64,000 bases of DNA from Pseudomonadota bacterium (GTDB lineage Bacteria > Pseudomonadota > Gammaproteobacteria > Burkholderiales > Burkholderiaceae_C): contig CAUJHV010000007.1 in NCBI GenBank assembly GCA_963205115.1, forward strand, positions 1 through 64,000. Reading direction: 5' to 3'. The notes beneath the pieces were generated by a model. It was not told the origin of the DNA. It saw only the letters and a list, made by a program, of their open reading frames with translations, and made no database searches. Positions 44,246 to 52,585 of this stretch are shown here, in pieces. Position numbers and translations under genes: made by a program. The first letter of the stretch is position 1. Each line of letters starts with the position of its first letter.

Positions 44246-46012
44246 ATGTTCTGGACTCATCAAGGCCTGCCCGCGTGGTTGGGGCGAAAGCAGGCGATAC
44301 GGCTGGCGGCGTCCTGCGCGCTGAGCGCGCTGGTAGCCGCCTGCGGCGGCAGCTCGGGATCGTCGCCGGGTGCCGATGCCACATCCGCCGAGGTGCCCGC
44401 CACGGACACGTCCACCGGGACCCCGACCATGGGCGCGCTGGACGCCGTCCGGCTGGCCCAGCAGGGCAGCTTCGGCAGCAGCGAGGCGCTCGTCGCGGAG
44501 ATCTCGCGGCAGGGTGCAGCAGGCTGGGTGGCCGGCCAGATCGGGCGCAGCAGCTCGCGCTACACGCTGGGCGGCACCGACGCCGTGCACCGCTCGACCA
44601 GTGGCAATTTCTGCGACGGCGGGGGCGACAACTGCTGGCGCGACAACTTCTCGGCCATTCCGCTGGTCTGGGACTTCTACCGCAACACGCTGAATCAGCC
44701 TGACCAGCTGCGCCAGCGCGTGGCCTGGGCGCTGCAGCAGATCGTGGTGATCAGCGACCACGAGGTGTCGGGCACCTACGGCTTTCGCAACTACTACAAC
44801 CGGCTGCTCGATGGCGCCTTCGGCAACTACCGCGAGGTGCTGCGCAACGTGGCGCTGTCGCCCGTCATGGGCGACTACCTGAACCACGTCAACAACCACT
44901 ACAACGCGCCCAACGAAAACTTTGCGCGCGAGTTGCTCCAGCTGTTTTCCATCGGCACCTGCGAACTCCAGGCCGACGCCAGCCTCACGGGCGGGAGCTG
45001 CCGGGCGACCTACAACAACGACACCGTACGCGCCTACGCCTATGCGCTGACGGGCTGGACCTACCCCGCCGGCGGCAGCTCGTCCGGCGGCTGCTGGCCG
45101 CGTGGCACAAATTGCCGCTACTACAACGGGCCGATGACGCCGCTGCCGGCCTTTCGCGACCCGGCTGAGCGCAAGCTGCTGTCGGGCGTCAGCGTGGCCG
45201 CGGGCAGCTCCGCCGACAAGGCCCTGGATGCCGTGCTCGACAGCCTGATGGCACACCCCAGCATGGCGCCCTTCATCGGCCGCCAGCTCATCCAGCACCT
45301 GGTGTCCTCCAACCCGTCGCCGGCCTATGTGCAGCGCGTCTCACAGGCCTTCACCAGCGGCCGCCACGTCGCAGACGGCCGCAGCTTCGGCCAGGGCCAG
45401 CGCGGTGACCTGGCCGCCACGGTGGCCGCCATCCTGCTGGACGAAGAAGCCCGCGGCGCATCAACCCGCAGCACCGGTGGGCGGCTGCGCGAGCCCGTGC
45501 TGCAGTTCACCGGCGTGCTGCGCGCGCTCAACGGCCGCACCGATGGCCAGGTCTTCGGCTGGTGGTGGGGCGAGGCGCTGGCGCAGCGGGTCTTCGCACC
45601 GCCCTCGGTCTTCAATTTCTACCCGCCGGACTACCCGGTGTCGGGCACGAACCTGGTCGGCCCGGCGTTTGGCATCCAGAACACCAGCACCGGCGTGGCC
45701 CGCTTGAACTTCCTGACCTACCTGCTGATGTGGAACGGCACCGACCCGGCTGCGGATGTGCCGGGCGCCGTCGGCACGCGCGTCGACCTCAGCGCCTTCC
45801 TGCCCGACGCTGGCGACCCCGCCAAGCTGGTCGAGCGGCTGTCGCTGCTGGCCCTGGGCGAGCCCTTGCCGGATGCCGCGCGCCAGGCGGTGATCCAGGC
45901 CGTTTCGGCCATCAGCTCGAGCAATACCCCGGCAGCCGACGTATCGCGTGACCGCGTGCGCCAGGCGGCGTATCTGATCTTTGCCGGACCCCGGTACCAG
46001 GTGCTGCGATGA
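44246..46012 (+). CDS. DUF1800 family lipoprotein
   Basis: 588 residues. With the start at ATG 44246 the N-terminus has LVAAC as lipobox (Cys 33), then a Ser/Gly/Thr-rich linker and a large helical domain of the DUF1800 family: LRQRVAWALQQIVVISDHEV, NNHYNAPNENFARELLQLFSIG and FAPPSVFNFYPPDYPVSG. An in-frame ATG at 44195 would add 17 residues; neither has a good ribosome-binding site. The stop overlaps the DUF1501 start (ATGA). DUF1800 and DUF1501 genes co-occur as neighbours in many bacteria with unknown function. Confidence 0.9.
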   Translation: MFWTHQGLPAWLGRKQAIRLAASCALSALVAACGGSSGSSPGADATSAEVPATDTSTGTPTMGALDAVRLAQQGSFGSSEALVAEISRQGAAGWVAGQIGRSSSRYTLGGTDAVHRSTSGNFCDGGGDNCWRDNFSAIPLVWDFYRNTLNQPDQLRQRVAWALQQIVVISDHEVSGTYGFRNYYNRLLDGAFGNYREVLRNVALSPVMGDYLNHVNNHYNAPNENFARELLQLFSIGTCELQADASLTGGSCRATYNNDTVRAYAYALTGWTYPAGGSSSGGCWPRGTNCRYYNGPMTPLPAFRDPAERKLLSGVSVAAGSSADKALDAVLDSLMAHPSMAPFIGRQLIQHLVSSNPSPAYVQRVSQAFTSGRHVADGRSFGQGQRGDLAATVAAILLDEEARGASTRSTGGRLREPVLQFTGVLRALNGRTDGQVFGWWWGEALAQRVFAPPSVFNFYPPDYPVSGTNLVGPAFGIQNTSTGVARLNFLTYLLMWNGTDPAADVPGAVGTRVDLSAFLPDAGDPAKLVERLSLLALGEPLPDAARQAVIQAVSAISSSNTPAADVSRDRVRQAAYLIFAGPRYQVLR

Positions 46013-47469
46013 ACCGACGACACCCTCTTGCCAGCGCCACGGCCGCCCTGTTGACCCGGCGCCAGTGGCTGGCCCGCAGCGGCTGGGGCCTGGGCGGCCT
46101 GCTGGGCGCCGCCGCGCTGGGCAACCTGGCCATGCCGGGCGGCGCGGCACGCGCGGCCGACTACCGCGCGCTCGTCTGTGTGTTCCTCTACGGCGGCAAC
46201 GACGGCAACAACACCGTCGTGCCGGTGGACGCCACACGCTACGCGCTGTACCAGCGCGCACGCGGCGCGCTGGCGATCCCGCAGGCGCAGCTGCTGCCGC
46301 TGGGCAGCTCGGGTTACGGCCTGCATCCGGCCCTGGCGGCCCTGGTGCCGCATTGGACCAGCGGCGACCTGGCCACCGTCTTCAACGTCGGCCCGCTGGC
46401 TGCGCCGCTGACCAAGGCGCAGTACCGCGCCGAGCCCGACAACTCGCCCCGCGTGCCGGAGAGCCTGTTTTCGCACTCGCACCAGCAGACGCTGTGGCAG
46501 GCGGGCAGCGCCAGCACGCTGGTGCGCAGCGGCTGGGGCGGCCGTGCAGCAGAGGCGCTGGCGACCACCAACCCGGTCATCTCCGTCGGCGGCAACGGCC
46601 TGTTCGGCGTCTCGCAGACCCAGGCACCGCTGGTCGTGCCGGGCCCCGGCGGCGAATTCGGGGTCTACGAATTTGGCACCGAGCCCTGGCGCAGCTACGA
46701 GCCGGCCGCCACGCGCGCGGCGGCGCTGCGCGCGCTGTACGCGCAGACCGACGGCCACGCGCTGACCGATGCCTTCGTGCGCCAGCAACAAGCCGCGTTC
46801 GAGATCACCGGGCGCCTGGGCGCCACGGTCTCCGCCGGCGTGGCCGGCGCGCCTGCGGCCATCACCAGCGCCTTCGCGCCGCTGATCCAGGGCGGCAAGC
46901 TGAGCACGCAGATGGCCTCGCAGCTGTTCCAGGTGGCGCAGCTGATCGCCCAGCGCAGCATCGTGCGCGGCGACCGCCAGCTGTTCTTCGCCCAGCTGGG
47001 CGGTTTCGACACACATGGCGGCCAGGTGGCTGGCGGCGACCCGGCCACGGGCAACCACGCCGATCTGCTGCAGCAGCTGGGCGATGCGCTGGCCGCCTTC
47101 CAGCAGGCGATGACAAATCTGGGCATGGCCGAGCAGGTCACTGCGTTCACGCAGAGCGACTTCGGGCGCACGCTGGCCGCCAACGACAGCCTGGGCAGCG
47201 ACCACGCCTGGGGCAACCACCACCTGGTGCTGGGCGGCGCGGTGCGCGGGGGGACGGCCTACGGGCGATTCCCGCAACTGGAGCTGGGCGGGCCGGACGA
47301 TGTCGGCCAGGAGAGCTGGGAGCGGCAAGGCCGTTGGATTCCGACTGCCGCGGTCGACCAGTACGCCGCCACGCTGCTGCGCTGGCTGGGTGCGGACGAG
47401 TCGCAACTCGACACGATCCTGCCGAACCTGCGCGCCTTCGGCGCGGAGCGCAGCCTGGGCTTCCTCTGA
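46009..47469 (+). CDS. DUF1501 family protein (Tat-exported)
   Basis: 486 residues. The N-terminus LLTRRQWLARSGWGLGGLLG resembles a Tat signal with twin Arg, followed by AARAADYRALVCVFLYGGND. DUF1501 proteins have an alkaline-phosphatase-like fold; the metal-type motifs are seen in FLYGGNDGNNTVVP and in GGFDTHGGQ and SDFGRTLAAN with GSDHAWGNHHLVLG. Start is coupled to the DUF1800 gene by a 4-base overlap. Export via Tat fits a cofactor- or metal-loaded enzyme; activity not known. Confidence 0.92.
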   Translation: MNRRHPLASATAALLTRRQWLARSGWGLGGLLGAAALGNLAMPGGAARAADYRALVCVFLYGGNDGNNTVVPVDATRYALYQRARGALAIPQAQLLPLGSSGYGLHPALAALVPHWTSGDLATVFNVGPLAAPLTKAQYRAEPDNSPRVPESLFSHSHQQTLWQAGSASTLVRSGWGGRAAEALATTNPVISVGGNGLFGVSQTQAPLVVPGPGGEFGVYEFGTEPWRSYEPAATRAAALRALYAQTDGHALTDAFVRQQQAAFEITGRLGATVSAGVAGAPAAITSAFAPLIQGGKLSTQMASQLFQVAQLIAQRSIVRGDRQLFFAQLGGFDTHGGQVAGGDPATGNHADLLQQLGDALAAFQQAMTNLGMAEQVTAFTQSDFGRTLAANDSLGSDHAWGNHHLVLGGAVRGGTAYGRFPQLELGGPDDVGQESWERQGRWIPTAAVDQYAATLLRWLGADESQLDTILPNLRAFGAERSLGFL

Positions 47470-47528
47470 ACGCCGCCAGGGCCGGTCTGCGCTCAGCCCG
47501 ATCCACCGCGGGCTTGCAGGTCCGGCCG

Positions 47529-47614
47529 CCTCGGCAGGCGACTGCGCCAAGGCGGCGCAGCGCAGCCGTCGCCCGAGGCTTCGATCGGCAGCTCGCCCGG
47601 AGCGTGCCCCGGGC
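47529..47614. terminator. Two GC-rich hairpins between convergent genes
   Basis: The 189-base gap between DUF1501 and the chemoreceptor holds a long interrupted stem (CCTCG...CGAGG, GGCGAC...GTCGCC, TGCGCC AAGGC GGCGCA; 47529-47578) and a second stem GCCCGG / CCGGGC (47595-47614). Neither has a U-tract. They probably end both converging transcripts. Confidence 0.45.
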
Positions 47615-47658
47615 ATTCCAGTCCCGACAGCTAACGCCTTGCGTCAGCCGTCAGCAGA

Positions 47659-49386
47659 TCAGAACGTCGCCCAGTCGTCGTCGGTTCCGGTGGCCGTAGC
47701 CACGGCGGCAGGCGCGGCGACGGCGCTGGCGACCACGGGCGCGGCCACCGCCGCCGCGGGCGCAGCCGGCTTGGCCTGCCCGAAGGCCGGTCGGGTCACA
47801 TTCGTCGCCCGGTTCGGGCCGCGGCGCTCCTGCGCCACCCAGCCGGCCGACGCATCGGCCTGACCGGCGCCGGCCAGGCGGAAGGCGGACACCGCCTCCA
47901 GCAGGGCCTGTGCCTGGCTCCTCAGGCTGTCAGCAGCGGCGGCACTTTCTTCGACCAGGGCGGCATTCTGCTGCGTGGCCTGGTCCATCTGCGTGATGGC
48001 CTGACCCACCTGCGCCACGCCGGCGCTCTGCTCGACGCTGGCCGCGCTGATCTCGCCCATGATGTCGGTGACACGCTTGATCGCGGCCACCACTTCCTGC
48101 ATCGTCTGGCCCGCACGGTCAACCAGTTCCGTGCCCTGGCCCACGCGGTCGACGCTGGCCGTGATCAGCCCCTTGATTTCCTTGGCGGCCTCGGCGCTTC
48201 GTTGCGCGAGGCTTCGCACCTCGCCGGCACGCGCAGCCTCGACGGCGGCATTCAGCGCCAGGATGTTGGTCTGGAACGCGATGCCGTCGATGACCGCGAT
48301 GATGTCGGCGATCTTCTTGCTGCTGTCGTTGATGCCCTTCATCGTGTCGACGACCTGGGCCACGACGTCGCCGCCCTGCACGGCGACCGTGGAGGCACTC
48401 ATCGCCAGCTGGTTGGCCTGGCGCGCGTTGTCGGCGTTCTGCCTGACGGTCGTGCCCAGCTGCTCCATGGACGCGGCCGTCTCTTGAAGCGCTGCGGCCT
48501 GCTGCTCGGTGCGGCCCGAGAGATTCGAATTGCCTTGGGCGATCTGGGTCGAGGCGTTGGCGACCTGATCGGCATTGCTGCGCACGCCCGACACGGATTG
48601 CGACAGCTGACTGGTCATGCGCTTCAGGCCGGCCATGACACTGTCTTCGGCGCCGTGCCTGGCGACGATGTCCACCGAGAGATCGCCGCGCGCCACCGCA
48701 TCCGTCACCTCGCGCAGTGCCTGCGGTTCGGCACCGAGTGCGCGCGTGATGCGCCGGGTCACCCAGAAGCCATACAGCGCGGCCAGCAGCAGCCCGCCCA
48801 GCGAGGCGCCCAGGATCGCCAAAGCGGCCATACGCTCCCGTGCCGTGGCCGCGGTGTACTCGTCGTTCGCGACCTTCACCTGCAGCGCGACGAGTGCCTC
48901 GAGGTGCGTGGAGGCTGCCACATGCAACCGGGGCAGGGTCTCCACCGTCAGTTGGCGCGCCTTGTCGGCGTCACCCGCCTTCAAGGCCTCGATGGTCGGG
49001 CGCAGGCCTTCCTTGACAAAGCTGCTGCGGGCGGCCAGGAACTGCTGCGACAGACCCTTCTCCTCGGCCGTGAGATAGGTCGCCATGTAGGCGTCCCAAG
49101 CCTTGGTGATGGCGGCGATGTTGGCCTCGACGGCCTGGATCGCCTGCGCCGTCCGCTCGGGTGCCGGGTTCGCTGCCGCCAGCGTGAGCTCGACCCGGTT
49201 GCGAAACATCCGGCCGTCGATGAAGGTCAATTGCGTGACAGGGATCAGGCGGTCCTCGTAGACGGTCTTCAGGGCGTCATGGTTCTGGTCGGTGCCCCAC
49301 ATCCCGACAGCGCCCACCGTCGCCACCATCACTGCGCAGCCTGCCACCAGGCCGGTCTGCAGCGTCGCGATCTTCATCTGTGCCAT
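47659..49386 (-). CDS. Methyl-accepting chemotaxis protein with an 11-residue signalling-tip deletion
   Basis: 575 residues: first helix about 10-30, periplasmic four-helix-bundle sensor (about 31-190), second helix about 190-208, HAMP about 210-262, and a coiled-coil signalling domain to about residue 520. The tip should read ...[26 protein letters not shown]; here it goes directly from AARAGE (389) to VRSLAQ, so eleven near-invariant residues ([11 protein letters not shown]) are absent with the frame kept. The C-terminal DWATF resembles the CheR-binding pentapeptide NWETF. It follows cheW by 24 bases. Function of the deleted receptor is doubtful. Confidence 0.92.
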   Translation of the reverse strand: [575 protein letters not shown]

Positions 49387-49410
49387 ATCCGTGGTCCTTG
49401 ACCGTGGGTT

Positions 49411-49935
49411 TCAGTGCAGCGGCGAATCGGTCAGGCCCATGTCGGGCGCAGCCATCAGCTTCTCGATGTCCAGCAGGATCAGCATGCGCTGCTCCAGCGC
49501 GCCGATCGCCATCAGGTGTTCGCTGTCGATGATCGAGTTGAACTCCGGCACGGGTCGCAGCTGGTGCGGGTCCAGCGTGATGACATCCGAGACACCATCG
49601 ACCACCATGCCGACCACGCGCTGGCCGATGTGCAGGACGATGACCACCGTGAAGGCGTCGTACGGGTTCTGATCGAGATTGAAGCGGATGCGCATGTCCA
49701 CGATCGGCACGATCGTGCCGCGCAGATTGACCACGCCCAGCACATGCGATGGGGCGTTGGCGATGCGCGTGGGCTGCTCGAAAGAACGGATCTCCTGCAC
49801 GCGCAGGATGTCGATTCCGTATTCCTCGCTGCCGAGCTTGAAGGCCAGGAACTCGCGGATGGACCCGAGAAGGGGATGCAGGACGGCAGCGGAAGCAGCA
49901 GACGGGCTGCCGGTGGACGCGGTCGGCGGGGGCAT
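49411..49935 (-). CDS. cheW: Chemotaxis adaptor protein CheW
   Basis: 174 residues linking receptors to the CheA kinase. The SH3-like fold is recognised from [20 protein letters not shown], the conserved [11 protein letters not shown] segment, [20 protein letters not shown] and the late [11 protein letters not shown]. About 35 residues of Ser/Pro/Ala-rich N-terminus precede it. AAGG lies before ATG 49935. It is first in the pair with the receptor gene; no cheA, cheR or cheB is in the window. Confidence 0.93.
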   Translation of the reverse strand: MPPPTASTGSPSAASAAVLHPLLGSIREFLAFKLGSEEYGIDILRVQEIRSFEQPTRIANAPSHVLGVVNLRGTIVPIVDMRIRFNLDQNPYDAFTVVIVLHIGQRVVGMVVDGVSDVITLDPHQLRPVPEFNSIIDSEHLMAIGALEQRMLILLDIEKLMAAPDMGLTDSPLH

Positions 49936-50173
49936 GGAGTGGCCTTTCTGGTCGTGCGGAACGGTAGACCGGGCAGTGCAGATCACGCGCCGGGCCGGCT
50001 GTCCGACAGCTTAGAAACGCCGGCGGCGCCTGGAACGCCGGAATAGCGGGACTTCGGTCACGCAATACCGCGCAAGCGCCGCCCAAGGCGGACCGCACCG
50101 GCGCGCCAGGCGATGCCGGAAAAATCCCGCCTGCCCCGCGGGCATGCCCACATCTGCCGCCAGAATGCCGCCG

Positions 50174-51652
50174 ATGCTTCGCCTGCCCATCTGCATCGCC
50201 TGCCTCGCCTGTCTTCTGCCCGGGGCGCATGCCCAGGCACCGCAGACCCCGCAGGCGCCGCCCGCACCGGTGGACACCCGCAAGGTTCACTGGCAGCTCG
50301 GCACGGAAACCGTCGGCCTGCCGGCCGGCGAGCGCATGGGGCTCATGGGCGGCACCCTGCTGTTCGATCAGGTCGACGGCTGGGCCTGGGGCCCCGGCGT
50401 CTATGCGGCAGCACGGGGCCGGCGCGGCGGCCTGTTCGTCGGCGGTGTCGCGGTTCAACGGCGCTGGGAAGGGCCGGGCGGCTGGAGCGCCACGGCCGGG
50501 CTCTTCGCCGGCGGCGGTGGCGGCGCGGACGCGCCCGTGGGCAGCGGCCTGATGCTGCGGCCGTCGGTGCAGCTGGGCTACGCGCTGGCCGACGGTGTCG
50601 AGGCCGGCGTCTCGCTGTCGCAGGTGCGCTTTCCCAGCGGCGACATCCGCGGCACGCAATGGGGCCTGGTGATGAGCTGGAGCGACCGTTTCCGCTCCGT
50701 GCCGGCGCCCGAAGTCCCCCGTTGGGCCACCTCCATCGGTTCCAGCGGCCTGGGCGCGGCCAGCTTGTCGGCGACGCTATCCAGCGTCGCGCTGCGCGAC
50801 GGCAGCCAGCGGCAGGTCAAGCTGGTCGGTGCCCGTGCCGAATGGCGCCGGCCGGACAGCGCGTTCAGCTGGGGCGCGGAGTCCGCTGGCGCGGCGGGCG
50901 GCGGTGCGGCCGGCTACATGGAGGTGCTGGGCACCGGCGCGTGGCGCTTCAGCCCGTCGCCGGCCGCGCTTCCTGGCCTGCACCTGGGCGTGCGTGCCGC
51001 GCTGGGCCTGGGCGGCGGTGGCGCCGTGAATACCGCCGGCGGCGCCATCGCGCGCCTGGCCGGCACGGCCCAGTGGCAGCACCAGGAGTGGACGCTGGGC
51101 GTGGAGAGCGGCGCGGTCACCGGCTCGGGCCCCGGCTACCGCGGCCGGCACAACCAGCTGTGGCTGGCGATGGACCTGGACCGGCCCCAGGGCCAGCCCG
51201 CGCGTCTGGTGCGCACGGAGTGGACGATGGCCATCCAGCGCTACGACCATGCCGCACGTGCCGACGGCCACGCCGGCCCGCTGTCCACGGTCGGCCTGAA
51301 ACTGGCGCGCCAGGTCGGTGAACACCTCTACCTCACGGGCCAGGCGCACAGCGCCTACGGCGGCGGGTTCGGCGCCTACTCCTCGGGATTCGTGGGCGCG
51401 GGCCTCGTGCAGCGCCTGTCACCGAACTGGCGTGCGGGCGGCGAGTTGCTGATCGGCGCGGCGGGCGGCGCCGGCGTGCGCACCGGCGGCGGCGCACTGG
51501 GGCAGGGGGTGCTCTGGGCAGGCTGGAGCGAAGGCCCCGCGCGCGCCGAGTGGCGCGTGGGCCTGGGCACGCTGCGCGCGCTGCGCGGCGAGATCCGCAC
51601 GCCGCTGGTCGAACTCTCCTGGACCATGCCCTTCGGCCAGACGGGGCCCTGA
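50174..51652 (+). CDS. Putative outer-membrane beta-barrel protein, unknown function
   Basis: 492 residues. MLRLPICIACLACLLPGAHA followed by QAPQTPQAPPAP is a signal peptide and Pro-rich linker. The rest is Gly-, Ala- and Trp-rich with alternating hydrophobic strands and ends in VELSWTMPFGQTGP, all barrel-like. It also resembles exopolysaccharide-export beta-barrels in general character, but I cannot name a family. Start ATG 50174 or 50165 (three residues longer); neither has a strong ribosome-binding site. It diverges from cheW across 238 bases in which I see no clear element. Confidence 0.6.
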   Translation: MLRLPICIACLACLLPGAHAQAPQTPQAPPAPVDTRKVHWQLGTETVGLPAGERMGLMGGTLLFDQVDGWAWGPGVYAAARGRRGGLFVGGVAVQRRWEGPGGWSATAGLFAGGGGGADAPVGSGLMLRPSVQLGYALADGVEAGVSLSQVRFPSGDIRGTQWGLVMSWSDRFRSVPAPEVPRWATSIGSSGLGAASLSATLSSVALRDGSQRQVKLVGARAEWRRPDSAFSWGAESAGAAGGGAAGYMEVLGTGAWRFSPSPAALPGLHLGVRAALGLGGGGAVNTAGGAIARLAGTAQWQHQEWTLGVESGAVTGSGPGYRGRHNQLWLAMDLDRPQGQPARLVRTEWTMAIQRYDHAARADGHAGPLSTVGLKLARQVGEHLYLTGQAHSAYGGGFGAYSSGFVGAGLVQRLSPNWRAGGELLIGAAGGAGVRTGGGALGQGVLWAGWSEGPARAEWRVGLGTLRALRGEIRTPLVELSWTMPFGQTGP

Positions 51653-51739
51653 TCGACAGCGGGGCCGGCGCCGTCGGCCGGTGGTCGTTGCCACGGCTGC
51701 GATCCCCGCGCGCGGCGTGTGCCGCGGACTGCAGCGTCG

Positions 51740-51757
51740 GCACGCCGATCGGCGTGC
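51740..51757. terminator. Perfect 18-bp palindrome between convergent genes
   Basis: GCACGCCGATCGGCGTGC lies eight bases beyond the START-protein stop and 88 bases after the barrel-protein stop. No U-tract. As a cruciform/hairpin it may end both transcripts; as DNA it could instead be a protein site. Confidence 0.4.
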
Positions 51758-51764
51758 AGGCGGC

Positions 51765-52529
51765 TCAGCGTCCGGGCTCGCGGATGAAGGGCAGCTGCGC
51801 CTGCACGAATTCCGGCTTGCGGACCATTTCGCGCAGACGATGGACCGTGAACCAGGGCGCTTCCCAGACCGCCGATGCCACGAACTGCCGCAGCACCGGC
51901 CCCGAGAGGTTGCCGCCCGGATCACCGACACCCGAGAAGCTCACGTCCACTTGGCCATCCGGGCGCGGCGCGAGCATCCACTGCGATTCGAACTGCGGCA
52001 TGCGCACCCGCTCGGGGTGTGGCGGCAGCGCCTGCGGTGCACTGCGGCCGGCCAGCGTGACGACATGGGTGCGGGCATCCTGCGTCATCTCCCAGGCCAC
52101 GATGGACTCGCGATCGGCCAGTGGGAAAGGCATGCGCGTGATGACCAACGTGACGCCGCGCGTCGGGCCGTCACGGCTCAAGGGCACCGCCTGGCGCGCA
52201 CGGTAGACCCACTCCGGCGTGCGCGTGTCGTCCAGCAGCACGGCAGCCAGGCTCGACAGGCGCGCCGGGATGACGGTCGTCGCGCGGAAGGCCGGCACGC
52301 CATCGGGCCGCGGACGCAGCCACACGCGCGTCTGGGTCTGGAGGTCTTCCTGGCGCAGTTGCCAGTCCTCGTCGGACTGGGCAAGCGCCACCCCGGGCCC
52401 AATGAGCAGCAGGGCCAGCCCCAGCGCCGCGGCCCGTCTCTTGCGCTGCCATCGTCCTGCCGCGGGTACACCCGCCGTTGCGCGCACGTCACGGCGCGGG
52501 CTCTCGAATCGGGCGGCGGGCGCTGGCAT
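51765..52529 (-). CDS. START-domain protein, exported
   Basis: 254 residues from ATG 52529. A basic stretch (RWQRKRR) and hydrophobic core end at VALA-QSDEDW, giving a signal peptide cleaved after about residue 50. The mature domain has the helix-grip pattern of START/Bet_v1-like lipid binders: WQLRQEDLQTQTRVWLRPRP, VYRARQAVPLSRDGPTRGV and the C-terminal helix FTVHRLREMVRKPEFVQAQL. Upstream ATGs at 52547 and 52559 are possible. It diverges from the TIR gene by only 56 bases. Ligand unknown. Confidence 0.8.
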   Translation of the reverse strand: MPAPAARFESPRRDVRATAGVPAAGRWQRKRRAAALGLALLLIGPGVALAQSDEDWQLRQEDLQTQTRVWLRPRPDGVPAFRATTVIPARLSSLAAVLLDDTRTPEWVYRARQAVPLSRDGPTRGVTLVITRMPFPLADRESIVAWEMTQDARTHVVTLAGRSAPQALPPHPERVRMPQFESQWMLAPRPDGQVDVSFSGVGDPGGNLSGPVLRQFVASAVWEAPWFTVHRLREMVRKPEFVQAQLPFIREPGR

Positions 52530-52585
52530 TGACGGATCATGCAGCATCCCGGCGTCCACGACCTGCCGGGCACTGGAGGCCGCGG

